DNA from: Paenisporosarcina antarctica
GTDB lineage: Bacteria; Bacillota; Bacilli; Bacillales_A; Planococcaceae
DNA: 64,000 bases
Reading direction: 5' to 3'
NCBI RefSeq assembly: GCF_004367585.1
Contig: NZ_CP038015.1
Location: forward strand, 1,680,001-1,744,000
A program made the position numbers and the translations under genes. The notes under the pieces are model-generated. The model was not told the origin of the DNA. It saw nothing but the letters and a program-made list of their open reading frames with translations, and did not search any database. Shown here in pieces: positions 55,263-64,000 of this stretch. Every line of letters begins with the position of its first letter. The stretch's first letter is position 1.

Positions 55263-58200
55263 TCACTCTCCTTTAGATAATTTCTCGTATACAACTTTCC
55301 ACTCTTCTAGTCGGTTACTTTCTTGCATGGCAATGCGTTGCGATTCGATTTGTTGTATCGATTCATGAAGTAAATGTTGTCTTAAACCTTCCGCTTCTAA
55401 ATCTATCACATGCGAAGCCCATTCACGTAAACGGGTATTTTGTTGTGATAAATATATTTCGGCATCCGGTTTTGTTGCTGTTTGAAGAGCATCTCTTAGC
55501 TTTTCTTTATCATTTTTTTCAAAGAATGACTTATTATTTTTATAATAAGATTTCACATGTACATAAGGTGTTGAATCTTTAAAAGGTCCTTCAAATTCAA
55601 GTAATTTCTCTTCTGTCATTTCATATGGTACAAACGAAAAACTACTATTGGTTTCTTTTAATTCAAGAATGTCATCTTGTTGACGTAGCTTCAAAGCTTT
55701 GCCTATCCACTGATTTAGACGGAAATTTGTTACCCGCATTTCTTGTTCAAAATCAAAACTTAACATAGCAAGTGTTTCTTTCAATGCAAAATCTAGCGCA
55801 TCTGCTGAAGTTTTGTTAGCAAATACTGACGGATTGTATGATTCTTTAAAGAAGTCAGGGTATCTGTAATACACACGCTGTAAAACATAATACAATAGTT
55901 CATCTAATTCTTGGTAAGTATTTTTAATGACAACACTCGCTGATGAACTTACAAAACGTTGACGAACCTTTTGTTCCAATTGACGAAGTTCTTGCAAACG
56001 ATCTTCTTTTCTTAGTAAGTTCGCTTCGGTTTGACTTATTAAAGAAGCTAAACGACCTACTGTCTTTTCCGTTTCTTCAGCTAATGATAAAATGGCCATT
56101 GCTTTTAAATCTTCAGTTAAGAAGTGTTGAAACGAATGCTCAAAAACGTTCATACCTGAATTTAAGTTTATCGATTCTTCTTTTTCTTGTAAGGCTTGTA
56201 AACTAGAAACTCCATAAACTCTTGGGAAGCGAATACTAAATTTTTGCAGTTCAGTCGTTACATAGTTTTTCACATCTTCGGCTTCGGCTTCGTTTTCGGC
56301 TAAGTCAATTGCATTTACAATAAAGAACATTTTATCTAACTCAAATGCATCTTTTACACGACCCAATTGAATTAAAAATTCACGGTCTGCACGTGCAAAT
56401 GCGTGATTGTAATACGTAATAAAGAGGATGGCGTCAGCATTTCTAATATAATCAAAAGCGACACCCGTATGTCTAGCGTTAATTGAATCCGCACCTGGAG
56501 TATCGACCAAAGTTACTCCCATCCTAGTTAAGAGACAATCATAATAGAAATCAACGGTATCAACAAAACAGCTTTTATTTTCTTGTGCTACAAATCCTTC
56601 AAATTCGTTTCGTCCTACTCGCAAAGTATTTCCTAATTGGTCTTTAAAAGTAGGATATCCCTCTTTAAATGCTCTAATAAACGCTTTATGCACTTGCAAT
56701 CCTTCATTTTGTAAAGGTAATCCTTCTACCTTATCCGCTTTTGCGTAAGCTTCATCTAAAGAATCAACTTCAATTCCTATAGCTTGAAACGATGAAACAA
56801 CATCCGTTAAGAATTGATCATGCGTTTTCAACTTAACATCAGCGGTTTCATGCGGATGATTTTCTGTAACAGGACGAATTTTATTAATTGCTGCAGTCGT
56901 AGGGTTAGGTGAAACGGGTAAGACATTTGCACCCATCAACGCATTAGAAAAAGACGACTTTCCTGCACTAAATGCACCAAATAAAGCAATTGTGAAATCT
57001 TGATTCTCTAAGCGTTGTGATTTTGTTTGCAAATATCGAGAGACTTCAGAAAAACCTTGAATATGTTCGATTTGATTCGCAATATATTTCGCACGTGATA
57101 GTGTCTCTTTTAATGGAACAACTTCAGTTTGATGATTCTCAACTATTTCTTCTACTGAGGTTTCTACACTTTTGGTTACCTTGATCATAGATGGATTAAA
57201 TGGAACCATTTGTTGTTCTGCTAACAAGTGATCTACTGCCCAATTCTTCACTAATTCTATCGAAACATTCTGTATATTGTTTGATGGAGTTGACCATTCT
57301 TTATGAAAATGATCAAGTTGCTTGTTTAACTGTTCGAGAGTTTCAATTGCTAATACTTTTTCTTGATAGGCATGAGATTTAGTATCTGCTTGACCTGATT
57401 CATCTTCAGGCAAGTCATCAATACATTTAGCTTGCTTTGTTTTCCATCCGTCTGTTTGTTGAACAAACCATTTTTTTGTCGTATCGGCTACTCGATTAGC
57501 AAAGTTTAATACTGAGTCAGCTGTAACAAGCGTCCCTTTTTTTATTTGCTCATCAATTAAGTATAAAGGTGGATGAAATTTTATTTGATCTATGGTTAGC
57601 GATTGTTCATCACTCAATAATCCAACATCTTTTAACGCCTGTTTCATTAATGAACGCATGTGACCGGAAATTTGAGATTGAATAACTACATCATACTCTC
57701 TTTCAACTAGCTGTCCACGTATGCTTCTTTCTTCTTCTGTCTTCTTCCCACTAAAGAAAAGTCCAACTTTGAAATTTTCTTGTTTGGCTTCTAAATAAGT
57801 TTTTAATTTATCACGTAATTCATATGGCATCATGTTCGCATTGTCGAGTAGTTTTTTTCGAGTAACTTCAAACGAATCAACCCAAACTTTTGAAGTAAGT
57901 AAAGTTGATTGCTTTTTATAATGAGCGGCCGTTTTACGGATATCGTCTCTCATCGCCCATTCTTCGTCAGACAACACACTCGAGAATGTTTGTTGGCACT
58001 CTTCTTTTTCACTTTGTAAATATTCGATATGTTCATCATGTAATTTTTTCAACGAGTTATTTGAAGAAATCACTAATTGTTGTTGCCAATTTGTCATGCT
58101 GTATGTCAGGATTCGTTGAACTTCCTTAAAATCATTAAATACGTGATTGCTATCTTTTAGCGAAGTGAAAAAGATATCTTTAGGAATGACACCCCATGCT

Positions 58201-58877
58201 TTAAATGAAGAATGTACTGATTCTTTAAATTTCTCAAAAGTTAGTTCATTTTCACGGTGTTTATCAATTTGGTTAACAATTAAATATACATTGTCATTGT
58301 ATTTCATGAGTTGTTTTGTAAATCCGAAGTTCAATTCAGATTGTACATGGTTATAATCCATCATATAGAACACAATATCTGCTAGATGGAGGGAAGATTC
58401 TGTTGAAATACGGTGAGCATCATCGGTGGAGTCTACTCCAGGAGTATCCATAACGGTAATTCCTTCCGGTAATACAGAAGATTCATGCCCTATTTCGATT
58501 TGAGAAACTGCATCCCCATCTTTGCAAAATTCTTTAACTGTTTCAAAATCGTAGTTTCCTGAAAATTTAACCGGTTGTTGATTTTGCATGTACACAATAG
58601 CAAAATTTTCTTTTGCTTTATGTATTTTTACGATATTTGCACTTGTCGGAATTGGACTAGACGGTAGTAGCTGTTCTCCGGTTAAAGCATTGATCATACT
58701 TGATTTCCCCGCTGAAAAATGCCCAGCAAACCCGATAGTAAATTCACGATTCATTAATTTTTGAGCAAATAATAAGGTTTTGTTTATTCGTTCCACATCA
58801 TTCGCTTGTTGAAATAAGGTATAAGCTTGGGCTGTTTTATGTAATGTTTGTTCTATTTTGTCATCAAATGATTGCAT
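55263..58877 (-). CDS. dynA: Tandem dynamin-like GTPase DynA (YpbR)
   Basis: About 1204 aa, built as two fused dynamin-like units. Each has a P-loop: GHFSAGKSSMINAL near residue 50 and GAFSAGKSSFSNAL near 630, with switch-II DTPGVDS and DTPGADS motifs, NQID and VNAID base motifs, and long helical stalks. B. subtilis DynA has the same length and tandem layout; it tethers and fuses membranes and protects against pore-forming agents and phage lysis. ATG at 58877 with AAAGGAG is preferred to an upstream start. Promoter not identified. Confidence 0.93.
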   Translation of the reverse strand: MQSFDDKIEQTLHKTAQAYTLFQQANDVERINKTLLFAQKLMNREFTIGFAGHFSAGKSSMINALTGEQLLPSSPIPTSANIVKIHKAKENFAIVYMQNQQPVKFSGNYDFETVKEFCKDGDAVSQIEIGHESSVLPEGITVMDTPGVDSTDDAHRISTESSLHLADIVFYMMDYNHVQSELNFGFTKQLMKYNDNVYLIVNQIDKHRENELTFEKFKESVHSSFKAWGVIPKDIFFTSLKDSNHVFNDFKEVQRILTYSMTNWQQQLVISSNNSLKKLHDEHIEYLQSEKEECQQTFSSVLSDEEWAMRDDIRKTAAHYKKQSTLLTSKVWVDSFEVTRKKLLDNANMMPYELRDKLKTYLEAKQENFKVGLFFSGKKTEEERSIRGQLVEREYDVVIQSQISGHMRSLMKQALKDVGLLSDEQSLTIDQIKFHPPLYLIDEQIKKGTLVTADSVLNFANRVADTTKKWFVQQTDGWKTKQAKCIDDLPEDESGQADTKSHAYQEKVLAIETLEQLNKQLDHFHKEWSTPSNNIQNVSIELVKNWAVDHLLAEQQMVPFNPSMIKVTKSVETSVEEIVENHQTEVVPLKETLSRAKYIANQIEHIQGFSEVSRYLQTKSQRLENQDFTIALFGAFSAGKSSFSNALMGANVLPVSPNPTTAAINKIRPVTENHPHETADVKLKTHDQFLTDVVSSFQAIGIEVDSLDEAYAKADKVEGLPLQNEGLQVHKAFIRAFKEGYPTFKDQLGNTLRVGRNEFEGFVAQENKSCFVDTVDFYYDCLLTRMGVTLVDTPGADSINARHTGVAFDYIRNADAILFITYYNHAFARADREFLIQLGRVKDAFELDKMFFIVNAIDLAENEAEAEDVKNYVTTELQKFSIRFPRVYGVSSLQALQEKEESINLNSGMNVFEHSFQHFLTEDLKAMAILSLAEETEKTVGRLASLISQTEANLLRKEDRLQELRQLEQKVRQRFVSSSASVVIKNTYQELDELLYYVLQRVYYRYPDFFKESYNPSVFANKTSADALDFALKETLAMLSFDFEQEMRVTNFRLNQWIGKALKLRQQDDILELKETNSSFSFVPYEMTEEKLLEFEGPFKDSTPYVHVKSYYKNNKSFFEKNDKEKLRDALQTATKPDAEIYLSQQNTRLREWASHVIDLEAEGLRQHLLHESIQQIESQRIAMQESNRLEEWKVVYEKLSKGE

Positions 58878-58981
58878 ACGCTCTTTAACTCCTTTATTCA
58901 AAACTATTACTATCATATCATGTTTGAAACAGCTCATCACATAGGAATACCCAGTAGCAGAGATTTTGTGAATTTAAAAGG

Positions 58982-59011
58982 TTGCTCAAATTCATAGTTA
59001 AATGGTATGTT
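58982..59011 (+). promoter_or_regulatory. Probable promoter of the plus-strand amino-acid transporter
   Basis: TTGCTC and TATGTT, 18 bp apart with TG before the -10 (TGGTATGTT), about 33 nt before the ATG. Confidence 0.5.
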
Positions 59012-59043
59012 TTATAGCGGATTACATTTAAGGGAGGCAAATT

Positions 59044-59886
59044 ATGAAGAATTTCATGAAAAACCAGCGATTTGTATTAATCACTGGCATAATCTCTATA
59101 TTTCTATTAGCTGCGTGCACAAACGATAGTGGTTCAAGTGAATCACAGAAATCTACTGCATGGGATAAAATTCAAGATCAAGGTTCATTGAAAGTAGCTA
59201 CATCTGGCACTCTTTTCCCAACTTCTTACCATGAAGGAGATTCAGATAAGTTAACGGGATTTGAAGTGGAAGTTGTACGTGAAGTCGCAAAACGTTTAGA
59301 ACTTGAAGTGAATTTTACAGAGCTTGGTTTTGATGAAATGCTGACAAGTGTTAACACAGGTCAAGTAGATTTGGCAGCAAATGATATTGAAATTTCAGAA
59401 GATCGTAAAGAGAAATTTATTTTTTCCATACCATTTAAACATTCTTACGGAATTGCAGTCGTACGCAAGGATGATTTATCTGGAATCGAAAAATTAGAAG
59501 ATTTGAAAGGTAAAAAAGCAGCAGGTGCTTCGACTTCTGTCTATATGGAACTTGCTCGAGAATATGGTGCGGAAGAAGTTACCTATGATAATGCTTCAAA
59601 TGAAGTATATTTGCGTGACGTATCAATCGGTCGTACCGATGTTATATTAAATGATTTCTATCTATCATCTCTTGGCGTTGCTGCATTTCCTGATTTGAAT
59701 ATCACGGTTCACCCTGATATTAAATACAGCCCTTCTGAAGTTGGGTTTGTTATGAATAAAGAAAATACAGAGCTTGAAAAAAACGTTAATCGAGTAATTG
59801 AAGAAATGTTAGAAGATGGAACAATTTCAACACTGTCAGCTGAGTTCTTTAACGCTGATGTTACTCAAAAGGCTGACATTGATTAA
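59044..59886 (+). CDS. Polar amino-acid ABC transporter, substrate-binding lipoprotein
   Basis: A 280-aa family 3 solute-binding protein. Lipobox LAAC puts the lipidated Cys at 25. The SBP_bac_3 fold shows LTGFEVEVVREVAKRLELEVNF, LTSVNTGQVDLAANDIEISEDRKEKFIFS and DLKGKKAAGAS. The VAANDI..SEDR signature is of the cystine/glutamine group; ligand not certain. ATG with AAGGGAGG 8 nt upstream; permease follows after 21 nt. Confidence 0.9.
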   Translation: MKNFMKNQRFVLITGIISIFLLAACTNDSGSSESQKSTAWDKIQDQGSLKVATSGTLFPTSYHEGDSDKLTGFEVEVVREVAKRLELEVNFTELGFDEMLTSVNTGQVDLAANDIEISEDRKEKFIFSIPFKHSYGIAVVRKDDLSGIEKLEDLKGKKAAGASTSVYMELAREYGAEEVTYDNASNEVYLRDVSIGRTDVILNDFYLSSLGVAAFPDLNITVHPDIKYSPSEVGFVMNKENTELEKNVNRVIEEMLEDGTISTLSAEFFNADVTQKADID

Positions 59887-59907
59887 TAAAACCCGGGAGA
59901 ATTACTG

Positions 59908-60585
59908 ATGAATGAAATTAAATGGGGACTCCTCTTTGATCCTCAATTAGCTATAGATGCTTTTCCCTATGTTCTCGGTGGAATTTGGTATACGCTCTTA
60001 ATCTCGCTTGTCAGTATGATGATTGGGTTAGTCATCGGTTTTTTCCTTGCTCTTGCACGTACATCTAGATTCACTATATTACAGTGGCCAGCTAGATTAT
60101 ATATCTCATTTATGCGCGGTGTCCCAATTCTCGTTATTTTATTTTTGTTATATTTCGGATTTCCAGTCATCGGAATCGAATTTTCGGCCGTACAAGCTGC
60201 TATGATTGGCTTCAGTTTAAACAGCGCTGCATACATTGCTGAAATATTGCGTTCTTCCCTATCGTCGGTTGATATTGGGCAATGGGAATCATCAAAAGCA
60301 CTTGGACTTTCTTACTGGCAATCGATGAAAAGAATTATTTTGCCACAATCTATAAGAATTGCCATTCCCCCACTATCAAATGTGTTGATGGATTTAATTA
60401 AAGCTTCTTCTCTTGCAGCCATGATTACGGTACCTGAAATGTTTCAAAAAGCACGTATAGTAGGTGCTCGAGAATATGATTTATTAACACTTCTAATTCT
60501 TGTGGCACTTATGTATTGGGCAATTTGTTCTGCGATGACTGTCCTACAAAACTATTTAGAAAAACGTTATACAAAATATCTATAA
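59908..60585 (+). CDS. Polar amino-acid ABC transporter permease (plus strand)
   Basis: A 225-aa HisM/GlnP-like permease with about five helices. The coupling (EAA) loop is EILRSSLSSVDIGQWESSKALGLSYWQSMKRIILPQS. No ATPase gene follows on this strand; the nearest one is convergent at 60711-61433, so it may share that or an unlinked subunit. ATG with GGGAGA 7 nt upstream. Confidence 0.9.
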   Translation: MNEIKWGLLFDPQLAIDAFPYVLGGIWYTLLISLVSMMIGLVIGFFLALARTSRFTILQWPARLYISFMRGVPILVILFLLYFGFPVIGIEFSAVQAAMIGFSLNSAAYIAEILRSSLSSVDIGQWESSKALGLSYWQSMKRIILPQSIRIAIPPLSNVLMDLIKASSLAAMITVPEMFQKARIVGAREYDLLTLLILVALMYWAICSAMTVLQNYLEKRYTKYL

Positions 60586-60593
60586 GACCTAAG

Positions 60594-60619
60594 AGGTACC
60601 TTGTGTATCTCTTTTTTTG
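60594..60619 (+). terminator. Terminator of the plus-strand transporter genes
   Basis: AGAGGTAC pairs with GTATCTCT (one mismatch) and is followed by seven T. Confidence 0.75.
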
Positions 60620-60635
60620 TTCCCTACAATTACTA

Positions 60636-60693
60636 AACAAAAAACCACCTCGCTTAAAAGCGTAAAAGATGCTTAGCGAGATGGTTTTTAATA
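60636..60693 (-). terminator. Terminator of the minus-strand transporter genes
   Basis: AAAACCATCTCGCTAA folds with TTAAGCGAGGTGGTTTT (about 15 pairs), with AGC/GCT in the loop, followed on the minus strand by TTTTGTTT. Confidence 0.85.
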
Positions 60694-60710
60694 TTTTTTT
60701 ATTGAAAAAA

Positions 60711-61433
60711 TTATAAGACTTTACTTAAGAATGCTTTAGTTCGCTCATGTTGCGGATCATTAAATATTTGGTCGGGTATTCCTTCTTCTACGAGGACCCC
60801 TTGATCCATAAATAAAACCCGGTCTCCCATTTCTCTTGCAAAGCCCATTTCGTGCGTTACAACAACCATGGTCATACCTTCATACGCAAGTTGTTTCATA
60901 ACATCCAACACTTCGTTTACCATCTCCGGATCAAGTGCAGAAGTAGGCTCATCGAATAGCATAATTTTAGGTTGCATGGCTAATGCCCTCGCTATTGCCA
61001 CTCGCTGCATTTGACCTCCAGATAATTGTTCGGGATAAACATTTGCTTTATCACGTAGTCCTACTTTTTCCAGTAATTCATAAGCTAGTTTTTTAGCATC
61101 TGCTGGGTTCATTTTTCTGATTTTAATTGGTGCAATTGTGATATTTTCCAACACCCGCATATGCGGAAAGAGATTAAACTGTTGAAAAACCATCCCTACT
61201 TCTTTTCGAATGGCATTAATATCTGTTTTGGAATCATTTACTTTTACACCATCAATAAAGACTTCACCTGCAGTAACCTCTTCTAACATATTAATACATC
61301 GCAAAAATGTACTTTTTCCTGAGCCACTTGGGCCAATTACACAAATAATTTCTTTTTCCTTTACTTCATAATCAATGCCTTTAAGCACTTCTAGTTTGCC
61401 AAACGATTTATGCAATCCATTGATTTTAATCAT
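60711..61433 (-). CDS. Polar amino-acid ABC transporter ATP-binding protein (GlnQ/HisP-like)
   Basis: A 240-aa ATPase: Walker [10 protein letters not shown] (about 32-40), signature [16 protein letters not shown], Walker [16 protein letters not shown]-loop [13 protein letters not shown]. It is the classic GlnQ/ArtP type. Last gene of SBP-permease-ATPase on the minus strand (19 nt after the permease). The only ATPase for two transporter sets in this region. Confidence 0.93.
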   Translation of the reverse strand: MIKINGLHKSFGKLEVLKGIDYEVKEKEIICVIGPSGSGKSTFLRCINMLEEVTAGEVFIDGVKVNDSKTDINAIRKEVGMVFQQFNLFPHMRVLENITIAPIKIRKMNPADAKKLAYELLEKVGLRDKANVYPEQLSGGQMQRVAIARALAMQPKIMLFDEPTSALDPEMVNEVLDVMKQLAYEGMTMVVVTHEMGFAREMGDRVLFMDQGVLVEEGIPDQIFNDPQHERTKAFLSKVL

Positions 61434-61452
61434 CTGTTCACCTTCCTAATCG

Positions 61453-62178
61453 TTAACGCCGAGTTGAGAACATTCCTTTTTTCTGTTTAGGAACAAAACT
61501 ATTACTAAAGCGCTTTTCTATATAAGTAATAATTTTTCCGAATACATATGTTAGGCATAAGTAAAGGATTGCAACGGTAATATAAGGTTCCCAAAAGCGT
61601 TGATAGGCACCCGCAACTACTTTACCTGCATATAATATATCACTTGCTGCAATTACAGTTACTAGAGAAGAATCTTTTAACAAGGCAATTAATTCATTTC
61701 CAAGTGGTGGAATCATTCGACGCAACGCTTGAGGTAAAATAATATGTCTCATTGCTATATTATTTGGCATGCCTAGTGATCTTGCTGCTTCCATTTGACC
61801 TTTTTCAATCGACTGAATCCCAGCACGGATAATTTCTGCATTATATGCAGCACTATTTAAAATAAGTGCAACTGAACCTGATACAAAATAACCTAAAGAG
61901 TGCCCGAAAATTCCAGGTATTATGGCTAAATGTATTAGTAGAATTTGAACAAGCAACGGTGTGCCTCGAAAGAAATCGACAAAGTACTTACTTGGGTAAT
62001 AAACCCATTTTTTCTTTGAAAGCTTACCCATTCCAATAAATAAACCTAATACAATGCCTCCTAGATAACCGACAATTGTAAGCCCTAATGTAACCCAAAT
62101 CCCTCTAATAAATAATTCTCTGTAATCCCAAATTATGTCCCATCTTATTTCGGGGAAATCCAATTCAATCACCTCCAT
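61453..62178 (-). CDS. Polar amino-acid ABC transporter permease (minus strand)
   Basis: A 241-aa HisM/GlnP-type permease. Coupling loop AEIIRAGIQSIEKGQMEAARSLGMPNNIAMRHIILPQALRR; the remainder forms about five helices. It pairs with the lipoprotein encoded 42 nt upstream. The start lies in VMEVIELDF and is ATG with weak upstream GAG; the operon order makes coupling plausible. Confidence 0.92.
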   Translation of the reverse strand: MEVIELDFPEIRWDIIWDYRELFIRGIWVTLGLTIVGYLGGIVLGLFIGMGKLSKKKWVYYPSKYFVDFFRGTPLLVQILLIHLAIIPGIFGHSLGYFVSGSVALILNSAAYNAEIIRAGIQSIEKGQMEAARSLGMPNNIAMRHIILPQALRRMIPPLGNELIALLKDSSLVTVIAASDILYAGKVVAGAYQRFWEPYITVAILYLCLTYVFGKIITYIEKRFSNSFVPKQKKGMFSTRR

Positions 62179-62220
62179 TACTCAGTAAGATGTAAGTTAA
62201 TAAATTCGAATTTTGAATAG

Positions 62221-63009
62221 TTATTCTACATCAAACCCAGTGATTTCTTTTAATTTCCCATTTGCTTTTATTTTTTCAATTCCTTCGTTTAATAATTCGA
62301 TTAACTCTACATTTCCTTTTTTAACCATTAATCCATAATACTCTTTTTCAAAAGTATCATCTTCAACTGTTTTCAATTTTACATCCGGATTATTTTTTAC
62401 ATATTCATTTATTACTGCGTTGTCTCCAATAGCAGCATCTGCATTTCCGTTAATCATTTCACTGATTGCTAGAGGCATTGATTCAGGAGCGACAATTTTA
62501 GAACTCGTCTTTCCAAGTAATCCTTTTACTACTTCATGACCCGTGGTATTAATTTGTACAGAAATTCTCATATCTTTCAAGTCATCAAATTTAGTAACAG
62601 TTGAATCTTCCGGTACAAGAATTAATTGATTTGCCGCGTAATAAGGTTCAGTAAAGTCAAATGTTTGTTTTCGCTCGTCTGTAATCGTTATAGAGGATAC
62701 AGCAAAGTCTACTTCCTCATTTTTTACTGCTGAGAATAATGGTTCCCAACCATAATTTTTAAACTCTACTTCAATACCTAATTCGTCTGCAATAGCATTA
62801 ACGATGTCGATGTCTGTACCAACTATATTTCCGTCTTTATCCATATACTCCATTGGAGCGTACGTTGCATCTGTCGCGATTATATATTTCTTATCTTCCC
62901 CGGTATCCCCATTCTCACTTGTTGAGGTTCCTGTACCACACCCAAACAAAGCTAAACTTACACTAGATAAAATAATTCCAACTGAAAAAATACGTTTCAA
63001 ACTTTTCAA
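62221..63009 (-). CDS. Polar amino-acid ABC transporter, substrate-binding lipoprotein
   Basis: A 262-aa SBP_bac_3 protein. Lipobox LFGC, Cys24. Ligand-binding signatures TYAPMEYMDKDGNIVGTDIDIVNAIADELGIEVEF and AVSSITITDERKQTFDFTEPYY (with the amino-acid-binding Arg) are those of the glutamine/arginine/lysine-type family. First gene of the operon. ATTG/ATG region with GGGGGCAT upstream; start is a TTG or ATG in the same frame. Confidence 0.92.
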   Translation of the reverse strand: MKSLKRIFSVGIILSSVSLALFGCGTGTSTSENGDTGEDKKYIIATDATYAPMEYMDKDGNIVGTDIDIVNAIADELGIEVEFKNYGWEPLFSAVKNEEVDFAVSSITITDERKQTFDFTEPYYAANQLILVPEDSTVTKFDDLKDMRISVQINTTGHEVVKGLLGKTSSKIVAPESMPLAISEMINGNADAAIGDNAVINEYVKNNPDVKLKTVEDDTFEKEYYGLMVKKGNVELIELLNEGIEKIKANGKLKEITGFDVE

Positions 63010-63036
63010 TGAGATGCCCCCTTATAATGTCCCTTT

Positions 63037-63080
63037 AATTATCCGAACAGTATTTTATTCTCTGAATATTTCGGATAATT
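63037..63080 (-). repeat. 11-bp inverted repeat and CodY-like box in the transporter leader
   Basis: AATTATCCGAA (63037-63047) and TTCGGATAATT (63070-63080) are perfect inverted repeats 22 bp apart, at the expected start of the transcript. Between them TATTCTCTGAATATT (63056-63070) matches the CodY consensus AATTTTCWGAAAATT at 12 of 15 positions. Amino-acid transporter operons are usual CodY targets. Either a regulator operator or a 5' stem-loop. Confidence 0.45.
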
Positions 63081-63086
63081 ATTTTA

Positions 63087-63115
63087 ATTATATAGGAAGC
63101 TTATTGCCTATTCAA
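63087..63115 (-). promoter_or_regulatory. Sigma-A promoter of the minus-strand transporter operon
   Basis: On the minus strand TTGAAT and TATAAT are exactly 17 bp apart; the expected start is near 63080, giving a leader of about 70 nt before the lipoprotein gene. Confidence 0.75.
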
Positions 63116-63119
63116 TAGT

Positions 63120-64000
63120 AATAAATGGGGTGTCTTTTGAATTATTGTTAATAGATCCCTATACCAACACCTCTTTTATATATACATTATGCATAAAAAG
63201 GGAATTAAAATGAAGAACAATAATCACACTACTAGGAAGTGCAGGAGGACTTCCATTATTGATTACGGAATGAATCCAGGAGTCTTTCATTGAACTACTA
63301 AGACAGATTAATCAGAGAAAAAGCCAATTAAGTGGTGTATTGTTGAGCATGACATCTTGTTTTATAAGAATCGGCAAAGCTAACAAGGACGTTATACCAC
63401 ATGGTCACCTGAATATTTTTTGATCAGGCTACTCTAAGCTTTCCTTTGTTCATGAAGCATCATAATCCCCTCTTCTTCTATGAGAAAGTCTATGGACTTA
63501 AATTTAAGGAAACTTTAGGAAATAAACAATTTTATGGATGCTTAATACCTCTGTGGAAGTTTATACCTCTGTAAACTTTAAGATTGGAAGTCCGGTTCTT
63601 GTACAAGTTAAATGAAAATACTACTAAGTTAATCGATAAAAATTTAGAAGGATAAATTGTGGGATTTTGATATAAAGGTGTTTGACCCTCGAGATGCTGC
63701 TTAGACGGTCAGAATTTAGTCGGTGTATTAATGGTTTATCCGTGTAAGGAACGCGATATGTACAATTTATTCTCATTGTGTATTTTGGGTTTATACTTCT
63801 ATTTGCTTACTACTCTGAGACCAATACCTAAATGCGCTTACTGCGTAGATGAACTGTTGGTAAAAACGGAGAACTTTTATTTTTAATGTATTATTTGACT
63901 GACTTTGTCATAAGAGAAAATGAACAGACAGACAGCCTGCTGCCTCAGCGAATGCAAAATCATCGAAAATCGGATTCGACAGACAAGTAACGCTCTTTGT
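63120..64000. other. Right-end stretch without an intact gene
   Basis: About 880 bp with stops in all frames and no convincing ribosome binding site plus frame. On the plus strand 63215-63420 frames read ITLLGSAGGLPLLI and IDYGMNPGV, and then LLSMTSCFIRIGKAN; this could be the wreck of a dehydrogenase-like gene, but it is weak. The last 500 bp show no feature. Confidence 0.3.

Noticed and set aside
55263-58877. Dynamin-like protein as part of an unknown defence island
   Set aside because: Size, tandem layout and neighbours are those of chromosomal DynA; no other defence genes nearby.

Overview
The window comes from a low-GC, endospore-forming member of the Bacillales, most likely a Planococcaceae/Caryophanaceae genus such as Psychrobacillus, Paenisporosarcina or Sporosarcina. 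That placement is inference. It rests on AT-rich DNA, Bacillus-type ribosome binding sites with many TTG and GTG starts, bacilliredoxin, DynA, a YjcZ-type sporulation peptide, and a gene order shared in blocks with Bacillus subtilis and Staphylococcus aureus. No phage, insertion sequence, CRISPR array or rRNA operon was seen. Most genes between 1.9 and 63 kb lie on the minus strand.

Layout. 0-1.9 kb: xpaC-telA (plus strand). 1.9-10 kb: yojO/yojN-type VWA and MoxR proteins, a DUF6501 protein, a DedA-like membrane protein, then the 2-oxoglutarate dehydrogenase genes odhA-odhB. 10-17.4 kb: an ArlRS-type two-component system, a PAS-GGDEF diguanylate cyclase, dapF, a plus-strand GNAT acetyltransferase with a tRNA-like leader, and a Staphylococcus-type murG. 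The order odhB-odhA-arlS-arlR-(...)-murG matches my memory of S. aureus. 17.6-26.7 kb: a MATE exporter and a glycogen block (glgB-glgC-glgD-glgA plus a GH15-like glucosidase, no glgP), which looks like an accessory insertion. 26.7-38.3 kb: CAP-domain secreted protein, COG0523 GTPase, CtpA protease, deoD, yozE, msrA-msrB, ypmR-ypmS, thyA-dfrA, ypjP, a methyltransferase and bacilliredoxin. 39.3-47.4 kb: ypgQ, an ABC-F protein and a CvfC-like protein (operon), two cold-shock genes, ypeQ, ypdP under a probable preQ1 riboswitch, a ribonuclease H, a phosphoesterase, coaW and an SRPBCC protein. 47.5-59 kb: an orphan 307-aa protein, a UvrD-like helicase, a YjcZ-like peptide, a dead diacylglycerol-kinase gene, dbpA, a DUF2187 protein, a sulfurtransferase and dynA. 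59-63 kb: two convergent polar amino-acid ABC transporter sets with a single ATPase. 63.1-64 kb: no intact gene.

How the genes work together. Several units have clear joint roles: OdhA/OdhB (TCA cycle), GlgBCDA plus GH15 (storage glucan made and trimmed), MsrA/MsrB with bacilliredoxin (thiol and methionine repair), and ThyA/DfrA (dTMP and tetrahydrofolate). The least ordinary parts are the tRNA-like acetyltransferase leader (15487-15645), the candidate preQ1 switch (43719-43759), a 19-bp element shared by the glgB and GH15 promoters together with a perfect cre site, the orphan protein at 47.5-48.4 kb, and three short genes. I found no clearly new multi-gene system. Synteny statements come from memory and were not searched.
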